From the NCBI RefSeq assembly GCF_030052815.1, contig NC_079507.1:65737144-65801143 (forward strand): a DNA stretch of 64,000 nucleotides, in the 5' to 3' direction. The first letter of the stretch is position 1, and the number at the start of each line of letters is the position of its first letter. This stretch comes from Hevea brasiliensis (taxonomy: Eukaryota > Streptophyta > Magnoliopsida > Malpighiales > Euphorbiaceae). A model generated the notes under the pieces. That model was not told the origin of the DNA. It searched no databases and worked only from the letters and a program-made list of their open reading frames with translations. Shown here in pieces: positions 24,501-37,739 of this stretch. The position numbers and the translations under genes are program-made.

Positions 24501-27500
24501 ATGAATCCAATGATTGGTTATTGATACTCACACCCAACAAGTAATCAACTGAGATTTCAAAGATATTGGAAAATTCTGAAAGTGATATAACCGATTCTCA
24601 TCTGAACAAAGAGCAACATGTTAGACAGCAACACTTCTGAAAATGTATGCTGGTGAACCAAGTTTGGAAAATCTAATTCCCTCTCTCGTCTCCTCCAACT
24701 CTACTTGTCCATCATGAGATATCTGCCAACAATCCATCTCAATAAATTTGTTGTGACATTGCACCAATTGCTACTAGCCTATGTTCTTTACAATGATTAC
24801 TACTTTAGCATCCAACATATTACCAGAAACACTGAATGGTTACTCAAAGAGAGAGAATTAACAATGAAGTCATGTTAACTCAATGTGAATAGCTTAAGAA
24901 TATTACTGCCATTATTTTTTCATTTGGGTAGAGGCATGAATAAAATTAGTAAGAGGATACTTCAAGTAATTATTAACATTGTAGATTCTTTAAATATGTT
25001 CAATCCAATTTTCACCAGAATCAACAAAAAGGAGTAAAACAAAGATAATAAAGGGCAAGTTCATGCCAAGTTCTAATCCTGCCCACTATAAATGCATAAC
25101 ATTAAATATGTGGTATGATACCTGATTTACTATTTGGTTTTTAAATTTCTCTGGGTGTAACTTCCTCTCAGAGTGAAATGCGTATGATACTTGAGCATCC
25201 ATTCCTATAGAAGATAAAACATATCACTCAAGGAAGTTAGCAAGAATAATAAAGCAATACCAGTTGCCACAAGCAAGAATCAATGTCAACTTTTGCTGTT
25301 ACTGAGGAATGCTAGTGTTAAAAAATAATATTTAATATCTTTGTTTTCTTTTTCAGCATCATAAGCCATATATATATAACTATGGTGAAAACTCTGATGA
25401 TAAATATAAAAACTTCATCAACTCTTTGTTGTCAAAGAGAGAACTATTTAGCTAAATATTCTTTGTTCTTTCTCTGCCATTTGTCTTAATTTTTTGCATC
25501 AAAACTGTAGTAACTAGCCTCAATTCCTATTAGTAATTTCAAGCCCTACCACCACAAAGCTCAGAAACGTGGAACTGCCCAAAGGTGGCTACATCTTTAG
25601 GAATTGGTAGCAATAGTAGTTCACAAAGTATGATGTACGTATCAAAACATAAATTGATCATGTGTATGACATGATCTTCTAAATCATAAATAAGGTTTCA
25701 AATTCCACAATTGTCCATTGCCACATTGTCATAATAAAGATATCACTGCTGGAGTTAGGGTTCGTGGGCTAAAAATCAAGCTATCTATAACAGTCTCCCT
25801 GCAAATACCATTACATTGATGCTTGAAGTTTTTTATATAAGTTGGATTACTGAATCCAATAAGTTTGGACATAAGACCTTATAGGGTTAAACAATGAAGC
25901 AATTTACAGTTATGCCCTAAATTATCTAGCATGGGACGATGTAACTATATATAATCTTTTTAAATGTATTAATTAAATAAAAAATCCTATTTTATTTTAT
26001 TTTTTTTTATTTTTGTCAAATAAAAACTCCTATTTTCCATGATATTTTGATGTTAGTTTTAGATAGTTTCAAATTTTAGTTTTAGATAGTTTCAAATTTC
26101 CCTTTCCCAAAACCCACCTTGCCTCAAGGATGAGTGGATAATTATCATTTTTAAATGCAGATGGAAATCTATGAAACGCTTGCATAAATTTCTTACCCAT
26201 ACTGAAATAGTTCCAAAAGCCCCCACGAAAAGTGTGGTAACCCTCCTGATAACAGGCAAAGCAAATTTGAAAATAAGCAGAGAGTTATCCCATGTCAAGC
26301 AAAACAAACATCAGAAGGGAAATCAACCAATAGAACAAAGACTAATTGTATGTCAGAAAAGTTAAAAATTGCTATGGAAGTCAACCAATTGTAGAATAAC
26401 TCGTGGGAAACAAAAGTAGAAGCTATGAGTCTGAGATTTAAGTAACAAGCCTCATGTCATCACAAAAACTGTCAACAAGCAACAATAAAAGTGGACTATA
26501 TGAGCTCTGAGATTGACATTAACTATTCAATTCTTTTCCTTCCACTAAGAACGAGTTGCAGTTGTTGACTGGCACATAAATCCACTATATATAAATATAT
26601 CTGTTTTCATTTGAGCCCGATGGCTGATACCATTATAGCAGTGAACATCAAGAACTATTATCTTCTGCTTTTGGAAGTTAAAATTAATGTATAACTTCAA
26701 AAAAATAAAAAAACTGCAGATACAGTTACACATGAAATGAAAATAAAAACTCACCATATTTAATGAATCTGATTCAGAGACGCGATGGAACGCATGCAAA
26801 GAATGGGGTAGTTCAAGAGGCGCAACAGGGTCACAAGAGCCTTCTTTTGGGCATTTCATTCTCATGATAATATGCCAGCTGTTTGGGAAAAAAAAAATAA
26901 TCCACATGAAAAATTAAAATCAGAAAGTAGGTTGGAGGCAAGGAGAACAAACATACAAGCAATGAAACTATGTTAGGATAATGAAGAAAAATGGAACTAT
27001 ATAAAAATTCAAGGAAATGAAAGGGATAATAGGTGCAATGTCATTAATCCAAATCTATAAGTCGTTCATTAACTCTTCTACGCGTATAAACTTGCCAGGA
27101 CCTCAATAATAAATTTGCAACATCATTATACTTAAAGAAAAGAAATTTAACTCAAAGAAAAGAAATTTAACATGTATTAACTGAATCAAACCATTAACCA
27201 AAAATTTTTGCCTCATTATTACTATTATTATTTTCCGGCAAAGTTTGTCAAAGTTCATGCCTATACAAAATTTTCACTGATTTTCCATTATGAATTAGCT
27301 TTTCGATCAGAATTCACTCAGCCAGAGGATAATAACACATTCCTGCGGGAATAACAAAGTCAAAAAGGTGAGGGGCAAGACAGGTAAAAGAAAATATGGG
27401 CCACATACCTCTATGAATAGTTTTACTAACTCCCATGAAGTCACAGAAGAGGAAAATTCTAATGTCCAATTCAATTGTGTCTTAACAGCTAATATCATTA

Positions 27501-29016
27501 TTTCATCAAGTACTGATTGCATATACATCTGCAGTTCAGTTTCTACTTAGCCTCGTGATCCGCTGGTGTGATTGCTTGTGTTTATCTATTTATCAATAAA
27601 GGGCCTAGAACATAATTGTTTTCTTACCTGTCGATTTTCATTTCCTTGGCAGCCTTTACTTGTTCCAAAAATGACTCTACAGACAAACGGTCTGTGCCTG
27701 GGTTTTTCTTTCCCTGTGAATCAAGATAGATAATATAAATTCTAGCTCAGAATTCAACAATGGCCTCCAGTACTGAACCTCCACAGTTAATGGATTTAAC
27801 AACTTCAATAAACCAGATATACATGAACAGGAAATTTGGTTCCAGTTCTGTACTAGCTAAATCGCCCAAGTATCAAAACTAAGCTACAAGCATACTGGAG
27901 TTTTTATCAGGGCATTGCTATTGACATTAAAATGATTTCTTTCTATGCTATATATTAATTGGATGCGAAGCATGTATGTGTGTGTTCAGTCCAAATAAAA
28001 GCAATCCATGATCTACACATTACTGACAGAAATGGCCAGGGTTAATTAGAACAAGAGATTAAAGGGGTAGATATTATCATAAAACGATGTGGTAATAGTC
28101 AAGTGCACAAGACAAGATCAGCAAAGCATACCCAACCAAATGAAAATGGGAGGTTATTTCCTGTTCCCAATGGTACTGTAGCAATCGGTGGAGGTTGAGG
28201 TAGTTTGAGATCACAAACTACACCAAGGAGCCAACCAGCTGTACCATCTCCACCTGCAACCTGATGATCGGGGTATATATCAGTGAAAGAAATCTGCGTC
28301 GCAGTGGGTAAACGGAACAGAAAATGCACGTACATCAAAACGGAAAAAAAATAACGATATGCTAGAATTCGTCATATAACTAATTAACTCACTATAATTC
28401 TTAGACGCTTCTCAATTTCAGCCGCCAATTCATCACCATGGTTCTTTAGTGTTTGCAGAGTGGCATAAATTTGATGGAGGACCTTATCAGGAGTCTCTTC
28501 TCCAAGATCAATAACCTACAAAAATAAGTCTCCATTAGAAAACATTCGAAAGTATAGAGAAAGGGTACCCAATCCACAATTTAATGCCTAGTCAAAAAAT
28601 CCAATTCTAGATTCACCTGGTTTTTGTTAAGAAGGTTGCGATACGTAACAAGAAGTTCCCGTCCAAGCTGTCCCCCACTTTTTGAGTTGATGAACACAAT
28701 AACAGGACAGGAAGGCGTATGAGACTCATTATCGACCTCTGATCCAGGCACAAGAATATACTCTGGAATATAGAAGTCCTTCAATACACTCTCAGATTTT
28801 ACACCATCCGCGACTGCTTCATGACTGAAGAATTTTTATCCAGCAAACAAAAATATCTATAAAATCAGCTTCACAATTGATAACGCTTCATAAGCAATTA
28901 GCAAAAGAGGAAGCAATGTCTCACCCCCTAGACACGAGATGACGAAAGGAATTCTTCAGTTCTTTCAATCTCCCAGAACGAGGCGAAAAGCTATTACGAA
29001 GGTCCATTTTCCTCAT
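21566..29016 (-). CDS. DGK5: Diacylglycerol kinase, plant DGK5-like, 13 exons
   Basis: Phosphorylates diacylglycerol to phosphatidic acid in lipid signalling. Exons in transcription order: 29016-28925, 28824-28617, 28515-28393, 28260-28132, 27713-27628, 26878-26755, 26245-26197, 25204-25122, 24035-23968, 23541-23467, 22614-22527, 22318-22202, 21898-21566. All introns are GT-AG, and the exons join into one 1575-nt frame (524 aa) ending in TGA, strong evidence for the model. Residues 70-215 form the catalytic domain, with [11 protein letters not shown] and the ATP-binding GGDGT at 144-148. The accessory domain follows, with [14 protein letters not shown] and LGCTQGWF. The C-terminus is highly acidic ([12 protein letters not shown]). 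There are no C1 domains, as in the plant DGKs lacking them. FINSKSGG and GNNLPF point to the DGK5/6 type. The DDGLIEV motif reads DDSLIEV here. A 5' UTR intron is possible upstream of 29016. Confidence 0.93.
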
Positions 29017-30540
29017 GAGAATCAACTAACAAATAACAAATATTCCTTGGGTTTTTTCACAGACCAATAGAGCAAAAAATGTGAGATTCCTAGCAAAGAC
29101 ACAGAAATTTATAAAGCTTCAGATTCAGATGAATCATGGAATTATCTAAAGGTCGCAATCGAGCGATTCCAAATGCTTCTTCGAAGAAGATCAGATAATG
29201 ATTAAGGTCAGACTGTGGAAATAGAGAAAGCAATATAATATTTTGTTTCCGTTGTTTTACCATTTCAACAGAAGCGGGGGCTTCGAAGCGAAGACGGAAT
29301 GGCTTTCCTCTCTCCTATTTCCCGAGTAAAGCTTAGCGATTCATTTTACCTGCTTCAGCAAACAGACACGAGACGAGAATCTGTAGTTGTTGGTTGTTAT
29401 TTATTTCGTGTGGGTGACCTCACGGTTTTATGGTGGATTAGGTGAAGGTAACGCTTTTAATCAGGAGAAAAAGTTTCGCTGTTTGAGTCAAAGGAGATCA
29501 GGCGGTCAATGATTGTATAGGTTGTGGGTTTTGCAATTGGGTGATGGCCTCTTGACAGAACTGAATTGACATTAGAAATGACGTGGAAGCTTCCCATTTT
29601 TGTACGCGTGGAACACTGGGGTTGCCTAGCAAAAGGCCTAAATAACTAAAGTAGGCCGAAATTTCTTCCCTTGGCGCCAACATGAGCAAACTAGCCAGCT
29701 TCCCACTGAAGATCATCTACCGTGCTAATTTTCTTTTTAAAAAAATGTAGCAATATGTAAAATTATATTTTATTTTAATTTGCATCGTCATATAGGAATT
29801 TTAAATAAATTAATATTTTAAATAAGTTAAGTAATGTGTAGATTACTAATTAGTTAATATTGTAATTATAATTTTAATAAATACACTCTAAACATCCTAC
29901 AGTTGAAAACTTCATTAAAACTCAACAGTTTTACCCCCCAAAAATGACGCAAATGGGTATTCTTTACAACATGTAGACTATCCATCGAGACTGTTGTCAT
30001 TCCTAGAAGAGTTTATTTTACTGATGAAGACCTTAAGTACATTACAAAAGGTAAGCTATAGATTCTTCTCTGTTCTCTAATGTCGTTTCTTTGAATACAA
30101 GTTACTAACCTTTGATTAGCCAAACGGCGAATCCAAGATATAATTTTAGGTGACAAATTTGCACATGCTAAACGAGAAAAATAAAAATGGAAAAGGGTCA
30201 AGACATAAACATCACAAATGGGCCTTGTAATGCAATGATCATTTGCTAAAATGTAATTGGATTGTTTATTTTCTGAAGGAACTTCGATCTATCTATTTTG
30301 TATCTAGATGTTCTTGAGGATATATAATGCAATGATCATTTGCAATTAAAAAAAAATCACAAATGGGCCATGATTCATGAATAAAATTAACTCTAAATCC
30401 AATTAATTATAAATATGAGTAATAGCCCATGATAATTAAGGTTGGTGTGATAGCAAAGGCTTTCCTTTTGAGTGGGGTAATAACAAAAATGTAATTGAAA
30501 TTTTATTGTGGCAATGGTAGCAAGTGCCCCATGTATATTT
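29017..30540. other. DGK upstream region and intergenic DNA
   Basis: Holds the DGK 5' leader and promoter. About 29040-29400 is less AT-rich; a possible leader intron could use a donor near 29346 (CAG/GTAAAA on the minus strand) and an acceptor near 29095 (TTTGCTAG). An open frame at 29498-29716 on the minus strand is unrecognised and probably chance. The rest is AT-rich with short duplicated words (for example TGCAATGATCATTTGC at about 30231 and 30331). Confidence 0.5.
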
Positions 30541-30675
30541 GACCCTGATTGGCCATTTGCAGACCTACTTTCTGAAAATATGGGTTCTACCTTTTTATAA
30601 TTATGCAGAAATTATTTTATTATATTTAAAGGAGTACTATTTTTTTAGTGTTCACAGTGTAACCAATAATTAACC
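30541..30675 (+). repeat. Interspersed repeat, copy 1
   Basis: About 130 bp related in the same orientation to 34845-34971, sharing CTGAAA-TATGGGT, TATAATTATGCA, TTATTTTATTATAT and a common end before AATAATTA. Neither copy has recognisable termini. The two copies flank the hAT-like block. Confidence 0.55.
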
Positions 30676-31229
30676 GTAGGAAGAGATAGGGATGTCAACG
30701 GGTAGGATATTCACGAATTTTAGGATATCCGAATCAGAACCCATATAATATATGTTTTACATGAACTCATCTCCAACCCGAATAAAATATATATTATACT
30801 ACTCAAATCCATTTCAAATTCGATTACTAATACCTGCATATCACCCAAACCCGTTATTTTTTTATGCATTTTTGCTGGAAAAATGAAAAAGAATAGCTTA
30901 CCCGAACCTAAACCCAAACCTGAACATTGCAAATTCAGTCAATAAACAATATAATACTAAATATTAACCAAAGTTTTCATAATTCAAACAAACATAATAC
31001 ATAAAACATGATAAAAATATCATCCCATTACATGCTAAATGATAATAAATTAAATAAAAAATTATAAAAACAAGAAGTTCAAAATTACAACACTTTTAAA
31101 ACAACTCATACAACTCATAGAAACACAATCTTAGAACTTCAAAATCTGAAGGCTTGATGAGAATTCCTTCAATACCTTCAAAAATAAATTATAAAAAAAG
31201 ATTTAGAATATTACACTTTATAAATAAAA

Positions 31230-31292
31230 AATTATTAACAAAGATTATATTATAATTTAACATATCATTCATCTATTATAATTTAACATGTC
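31230..31292 (+). repeat. Direct repeat, copy 1
   Basis: About 60 bp (ATTATTAACAAAGATTATAT..., TTTAACATATCATTCATC...) recurs almost unchanged at about 32326-32385, immediately before the ATCAT solo LTR. The second copy supplies the target site of that LTR. Confidence 0.75.
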
Positions 31293-32385
31293 ATTGAAAT
31301 GGTTTAGAAATAAGTCCCCAATCTAGATTTCAAACACTGTCCAAAAAGAACTCATGGTATACAAATACATGTTATTAGATTAATGAATGCCAAGAAAAGA
31401 TTTTCTCCAATTATATAAACTAAAACTTTTGCCTATTATAAAGGCATGCTCAGAACAACCATGTTAACCTATTAATTCTTAACTATTTAGAAAGATCAAT
31501 GCTGTATGAGAACAACCAATTGCTTAAAGAGATGGAATGTTGCACATAAATTAACTACAACTTTACCGAGAATAAATAGTATACAGTACATAAATACCAA
31601 CTAGCAAATCAAAATGTGATTATGTCCAATTCAAGTTGAAACATATCAAGATAACATAAATTCTAATCCAAAGTTTTTTTTTTCATAAAAAAAGGCACTG
31701 AACAATTGAAATCCACATTTACAAGAAGCTCACCAACCAAAATAAAATTAATGAATATTATGTCAGTATTTGCAACAAACTCACTTACCAGAACAATTTT
31801 GTATATTAGCAAACATTGAGCTAGCCTAAAAGTCAATGTTAGTAAAACCTAATCATACACGTTGTACTAGCTTGAAAGTCGATCTAACAATTAAGTCAGA
31901 GGGCTTATGGGTTAGGTGGCACAAATAGAGAGGTTGAATAGAGCCAAGACTGAGAGAGAGGGCTTATGGGTTGGGCAATCGGTGTAAGGTGAGAGGTGAG
32001 TGAGATCTGGGTTGGGAGATTGGTGTGGGTTTAGCTTGTTAGGTGGCAACTTGGCAGAATGAAAGAGAATAAGAGATGAGAGTGTGATTTGAGTTATTTG
32101 TGATCTTGCTTCTTTTGAAACGACGTAGTTTTAAAGTAATAAATAAAATTTTTTTTATTAATTAATCATGATATTAAAACTTAATAAAGATAATCAATGA
32201 GTCATGCTTAGCTCTTTAAGTTTATAATATAAAAAGTTTTTAAATTATTTTTACATTAATATAGTTTAATTTATCATAATTATTTAAAAAATTAAATTTT
32301 AAATTATTTAATTAAATAAAAATTATTAACAAATATTATATTATAATTTAACATATCATTCATCTATTATAATTTAACATATCAT

Positions 32386-33859
32386 TGATGCATGCATTTA
32401 TATCATCATTTACGTGTAATTTTTACACATAATTTATTCTTGTTCATAGCTATTATTATAGATATTAACATATATTTAGTCAATTTTATAATTTTTACAC
32501 TTCTTAGTTTAATTTTTAGAATTTATTTATTTTGTAGGTTAAATTTGGAGAAATTTGGTGTATTTTGATCAGAGTAGCCATTTGGAGGAGATTAGAGTTA
32601 AATTGCAAAAATTTTTGAAGTTGAGTAAAAAATGGCCGAGAGCTTCACAACTTGCAGCACAACCGATTTAGCTTATGTCGCAGGTTGTGTTGATCGTCAG
32701 ATATTCAGGCCGAGAGTTACACAACCCGCGATACAACCGATTCAGCTTATGTCGTTTTTACTGGAAATGGCTGACGTGGCATTTTCGTTACTCTGATTTT
32801 ATACCTCACTTTCTCTGGAATCTTTCACCTTTTTAACCATTCTAGGGCAGACCCCTAACCCATATAAAACCTCCTTTATCTATTTTCTTTCAATAAGGAG
32901 GAAGGGAGGCATTTTTGGCAAGAAAGGAGAGAAAAAGTGAAGCACGTGAAGGCATTTTTGCAGTAGTAGCAGAGGCATTCTACAACTCTCCAGCAGCAGA
33001 TTCTGCAGTATTCTTCTGGGTTTTTCTATTCCTTAACTTAGATTTCCATTATTTCTTCATTTCTACACTTGGGTTTGTCTTTAAACTATGATTTGTGAGT
33101 AGTTATTTGAGATTCTAGAGATGGGTTTGTAAATATTGCTTTGTATTATGATTTTGAACTAATTTAGTCATTTAAATGAGGTTTGTTACATTTTGATTTA
33201 TTGCTTGTGAGCTTGTTGCCTTGCTTGATGAATGGGCCCTCATTAAGTTAAGTTTTAATCCTTAATAGATGGACTGAAAAGTGAATATTTGGGATAGATA
33301 ATCTTGCAATAAACTTAGTTTTCTTGGTGTTAGAGATAAGCTAAGAGGATTAAGGGGACTTTCCAAAATCAATTAAAGCTTTAATTGGGTTTTTGTGAGG
33401 TTTGAAATACCGTGAAAACAGGGTTTGATTTAATGAAAACCAACTTTGAAATGCTTGAAAAAGGTTTCAAAAATTTAAGAATTGATTTCCCTCAAAATTG
33501 CAATTCTCATATGTTTGGCTAAATTAGGGATAAACCACATGCAATCAATATTGAAAATCCAATCTCTAGAATCACTTTAATTTTTATTGAATTTAGATTT
33601 AATTCCTCTCAATTTCATAAATAGAAATTTCAAATTAAATTTTGGTAATCTAGTTTAATTAATTTAGTTAATTGTTTGATTTAGTTTAAATTCCTCAAAT
33701 ACCAATTTTAATTTTTAAATTTCATTTTTAATATCTTTAAATTTTGCCATTCTAATTAGCTTATCCTTTTATTTCCAATTTAAGCACAATTCTCTGTGGG
33801 ATTGATATCATTTTTAAAACTATACTACTGTGACTCGTGCACTTGCGGACACAACACCA
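32386..33859 (+). mobile_element. Solo LTR, 1474 bp, unrelated family
   Basis: Starts TGATGCATGCATTTATATC and ends GCGGACACAACACCA, flanked by the perfect 5-bp duplication ATCAT (32381-32385 and 33860-33864). A TATA-like CATATAAAACC at about 32869 suggests plus orientation. The end (ACTCGTGCACTTGCGGACAC) resembles LTR ends of Athila/Tat-type Ty3/gypsy elements; that assignment is tentative. No internal region is attached. Confidence 0.82.
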
Positions 33860-33960
33860 ATCATTATAAGGGTTTAGATAGTTATGATAAAGTAATGATA
33901 AATTGAGAGAAAGATAGAGATTATGATATAGGGAGGGAGTAATAAATTACTAATACATGC

Positions 33961-33963
<3 letters not shown>

Positions 33964-34026
<63 letters not shown>
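33964..34026. repeat. (TA)n microsatellite
   Basis: An uninterrupted TA run of about 63 bp. Confidence 0.95.
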
Positions 34027-34028
<2 letters not shown>

Positions 34029-34480
34029 ATAGGAGAGGAGAGAGAGGATACATATAGAAACTAATTATACATACAGAGATAAAAAGATTGATAGTATAAT
34101 AGTATTAGTAATATAAGAGAGAGAGAGTAATAATACATTGAGAGAGAGTAACAATAAATTGATAAAGAGAGATAGAGTATTAAGTATAAGATTAATTATA
34201 AATATATGGATAATAAGTAAAGAATGAGATAGTGAGAGATTTCATAAAATATTACTTAAAAATATTTAGAGAACTTTTAAAAATTTTATTCATTTAATTT
34301 AATTTATCAATGTTGAAATTATATAATGTAAAGTATAGTATGTAAAATTATAAAACCTTTTTATTTAACACTGATAATATAAAATTTGATGTTTAAAAAA
34401 CATATATATACAATATAATTTTTATACAAAAAAATATGAAGGTTTTATATATACATACACACATATAAACAATTAATGTA

Positions 34481-34580
34481 AGATGTAGCCTAGTAGTAAA
34501 CTATGGTCCTTGTACTTTTGGAGGTCTAAGGTTCAAGTCCCACTAAAGGCTCATAGTATTTTCCACTTTCACAGGTAATA
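34481..34580 (+). repeat. SINE-like or tRNA-derived fragment
   Basis: A good pol III B box (GGTTCAAGTCC, 34530-34540) lies 32 bp after an A-box-like TAGCCTAGTAGT (34486-34497), spacing close to that of tRNA-derived promoters. The flanking sequence does not fold into a convincing tRNA, so a short SINE or tRNA relic is more likely than a tRNA gene. Confidence 0.4.
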
Positions 34581-34844
34581 AAATTGGATACCTACAGGTA
34601 CCCTAAATCTGCATAGCTAAATGGGTTTGGTATGAGGGTACCCTAAATTCGTTACCCGATTAGCTAAGCAGGTTTCGATAGCAGGTACCCATGGTGCAGA
34701 ATCCGAAAATGTAACGGATAATTTTTTTAAACCCGAACCCACCCAAATCCAAATAAAATAAATTCAAACTCGTCCTATTATGGTTTGGACGGGTCGGGTG
34801 CTCGCAAAAACCTGCTCGCCTGCCATACGTAAAGAAAAATTATT

Positions 34845-34971
34845 AGGTGCATTCGGTACATATGCACACTCTCTCTGAAAGTATGGGTCTTGCCTCTCTA
34901 TAATTATGCACAAACTATTTTATTATATCAAAAGAAATATTATTTTTTAGTATTCTCAGTATATTCAATAA
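34845..34971 (+). repeat. Interspersed repeat, copy 2
   Basis: Relative of 30541-30675. Its right part is the insertion target of the solo LTR that begins at 34977. Confidence 0.55.
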
Positions 34972-34976
34972 TTACC

Positions 34977-37081
34977 TGTCACAACCCAACCTATGGGCCG
35001 GACTGACACTAGGACCTGGGCCGGCATAAAGCCTCCGAGGCTTGTAGTAAGCCTTACTGTTCTTAAACCCATGACCAGGCCCACAATTTAGGCCCAATAT
35101 GCATATAAAATAATTTAAATTAAATTATTATAATTTTATTTCGGGTCAACTTAACCCAGTAATTATCAGAAACTAAAATTAGGAGAGCCCAGTTCAGCCC
35201 TGTTACATAATGTACAAATTATTTAAAACTCATAAAAAAATTTTATTTGTTAATACAAAAACTTAAATTCATGCAGTCCCTGATAGGATTAATGCTACTA
35301 CTAGTACATGCAGAGTTCTAAATTACAAATTTAGATAATAATAATACAGTTAAGTAATTTTTTTATAACCTGCGAGGAAAGGAGCATGTTATTTTGAAAA
35401 ATGTTTCCTCTTGTAGTCTAGAAAAATATGGTGAATAGGAGTGAGCGTTTGACTCAGAGAGTAAAATACCAATTTTAAGTACAATTTCTATAGCTATCTA
35501 AAGCTAATGCATCCTAAAGAGTGGAATGCAACACTATCAAAATTTTTATACACATCACATCATAATAGCAAAAAAGCAATTTGGAGCACTCACACACCCA
35601 ACACTATTCAAACAGTACATATATGAGAGTTGATCCCCCTATACAGCTCTCTTAATCCAACCTCTACCAGCGAGTGTCTCTTAAGCCGGACTTTCGCTTA
35701 ACAAATCAAATGCGGGGTCCCAGCGAGTGTCTCTCAAACCTTATCTATTCTGACTTACCCATAAAGGACCGGGTCCCAGCGAGTGTCTCTCAAGCCGTGT
35801 CTACCCGTCCTGTCCATATCCAATACCATACCACATGCACGCCAACGCACGCACACTGCTTCAAATTACCACAAACAACATCCATGGCACTTCATCAATT
35901 ATGAATGCAATATAAAACCTGTCTAGTGTTTAACTACATAGATACATATTTATAAGCGATGCATGGGCATGCTTGAACATATAATAATATCGAAATTATA
36001 ATTAAAATTAATATTTTACTCACAGTATATCATATACTACTGTAGAGATTGGGTGAAGAAAGATGATTGACCCTGATTACCTACATAATTTTATTGTGAA
36101 TTTATTAGTGCTAATTCCAATAAAAATAAATTTAAAGAGGCAAATGCATTCTAATTTATGCCGAAAATTCGGCAGAATTTCCTCTATACCTAAGACTTAC
36201 CCAACCTGTAAAAAGATTCAAATAACACTTATAAATATCAGTTTCTACAATCACATCTCATTAACATTATATGGCCTCTCTGGGCCCTCCAAATCAGACA
36301 ATAGTCATAAACTTAAAAAATTACGTTTTAGTCCCTATAATTAACATTTCATAAAAATTCACTCAGACAAGCTCTAAAAATTCTAAAATTTTGCCCCGTA
36401 GTCCTTAATAATATTATAAGACTATTGCAAAATGAATCATAATTTTCTGATCATCCACGAATATTTTATGAATTTTATTCTAAATTAGTATTAGTCGAAA
36501 ATGAGCAACTTGGAGTTTGGGTTTACCTATGCCAATTTTGACACCTGAAACGTGTCCAAAACGTTTGAAAATGCTAGGATTGACTATAATATCAACCGCG
36601 TTCTGAGACGGGCTACCGGGCAGTCGGATCTGGCTGAAAATGCGGTCCCGGTGCCGGTGAGCTATCCTTGATCCGATTGTACCTAAATTAATTTCAAATT
36701 TTGTTAATAATTATCATAAAATTATTTTTAAATTGGAGGAATCGAAAAAGTTTAAAAATCTCACCAAGCAATCAGGACTGTCTGATTATCGCCTTTTTCA
36801 AACGGTGTCCGATCGGAGCGGGACTGGTCCTATCTCGAAGATTTCGCTATCCTGAGTCCATCGGTGGTCTTGGATTTTTGATTCAACAGTCGGATCGCCG
36901 AGAAAATGGCCGGAAAGCCATTGTCCAATTTTTCTCTCTCCTCTTTCTCTCTCTTTGAAACTCGCCGGAAACCTCAATGGAACAGAGCACCGCCAATCGA
37001 GATGGGAAGCCCGTGGTCCCAGGAGTCGAGCGCCACCCTCCCCATTCCGGTAGGCCGCCGAAAACGGTTAGAAAATGGCCT

Positions 37082-37130
<49 letters not shown>

Positions 37131-37739
37131 TTTCCTTCCCTTTCTTCTCTCTCTCTCTCTCTTCCTCCCTGTCACCTGCTGCGTGGCTGCCACTGCCTGA
37201 TGTGGTCTTGAGGTGGGGGAGTCCCATTGGTGCCTCGCTAGTGCTGGTGTTGGCTGGCTGGCCGGAAAACGAGAGGGAGAAGGTGAGGGGGAGGGGTGAC
37301 GCGAGAGAGGAGAGAGAGGGGGGGGGGTGCTGCTAAGTTTTTAAGTTTTTTTTTAACTTTTAATTTTATTAAAATCCCTAAACTTTTCTTATTTGTTCAC
37401 GTAGATCCCTAATCTCTCTTTAATACATTTAAATTGATAATAATAACAATGTTAATAATAATGATAATAATAATTAAATTAATGACCACTAAATCAATTG
37501 TTAATAATATAAAATAATATTTTATTAAACATTTAATATGGATGTTTAAAACTAGTCATATAAATAAATAATAATAATAATGAAAATAATAATAATACAT
37601 GTAAAAATAATACCCATTTAACACAAATTACCATTGTAAAAATATTAATTTAAATTTATGAGTAAAATATCAATAAATTATTAGCTCAATAAAAGAGAAT
37701 TTATAAAAATATATTTATTAGGAAATTTGGGTTGTTACA
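34977..37739 (-). mobile_element. Diverged solo LTR of the chromovirus family, inverted
   Basis: 2763 bp, opening TGTCACAACCCAACCTATGGG and closing GGGTTGTTACA, flanked by the perfect duplication TTACC (34972-34976 and 37740-37744). It shares the LTR-wide architecture of 4177-6785, including the threefold repeat (about 35665-35800, here with AGCGAGTGTCTCT). It differs strongly in its GC-rich part, where a (TC)n tract has grown, so it belongs to a sister subfamily. No PBS, PPT or coding region is attached. Long open frames at 36883-37336 come from the simple repeat. Confidence 0.9.
37085..37127. repeat. (TC)n microsatellite within solo LTR
   Basis: A TC run of about 42 bp in the GC-rich part of the LTR, followed by further interrupted CT-rich sequence to about 37160. 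Confidence 0.93.

Larger units (their letters stand above)
30687..34827. mobile_element. Probable hAT-like repeat carrying nested insertions
   Basis: The left end TAGGGATGTCAACGGGTAGG and the GC-richer right end (about 34590-34827, with repeated GGTACCC, CGGGTCGGGT and CTGCTCGCCTGCCATA) are typical subterminal sequences of non-autonomous plant hAT elements. The right terminus appears decayed and no convincing 8-bp duplication was found (GGAAGAGA against CGTAAAGA). A 1.47-kb solo LTR, a (TA)n tract and a SINE-like segment lie inside. No transposase-like reading frame was recognised. Confidence 0.4.

Noticed and set aside
29498..29716. 72-aa frame upstream of DGK
   Set aside because: Unrecognised and in the likely promoter or leader region; no supporting evidence.
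36883..37336. Arg/Glu-rich or Ser/Leu-rich frames of 101-119 aa
   Set aside because: Translations of a (TC)n tract in a solo LTR.
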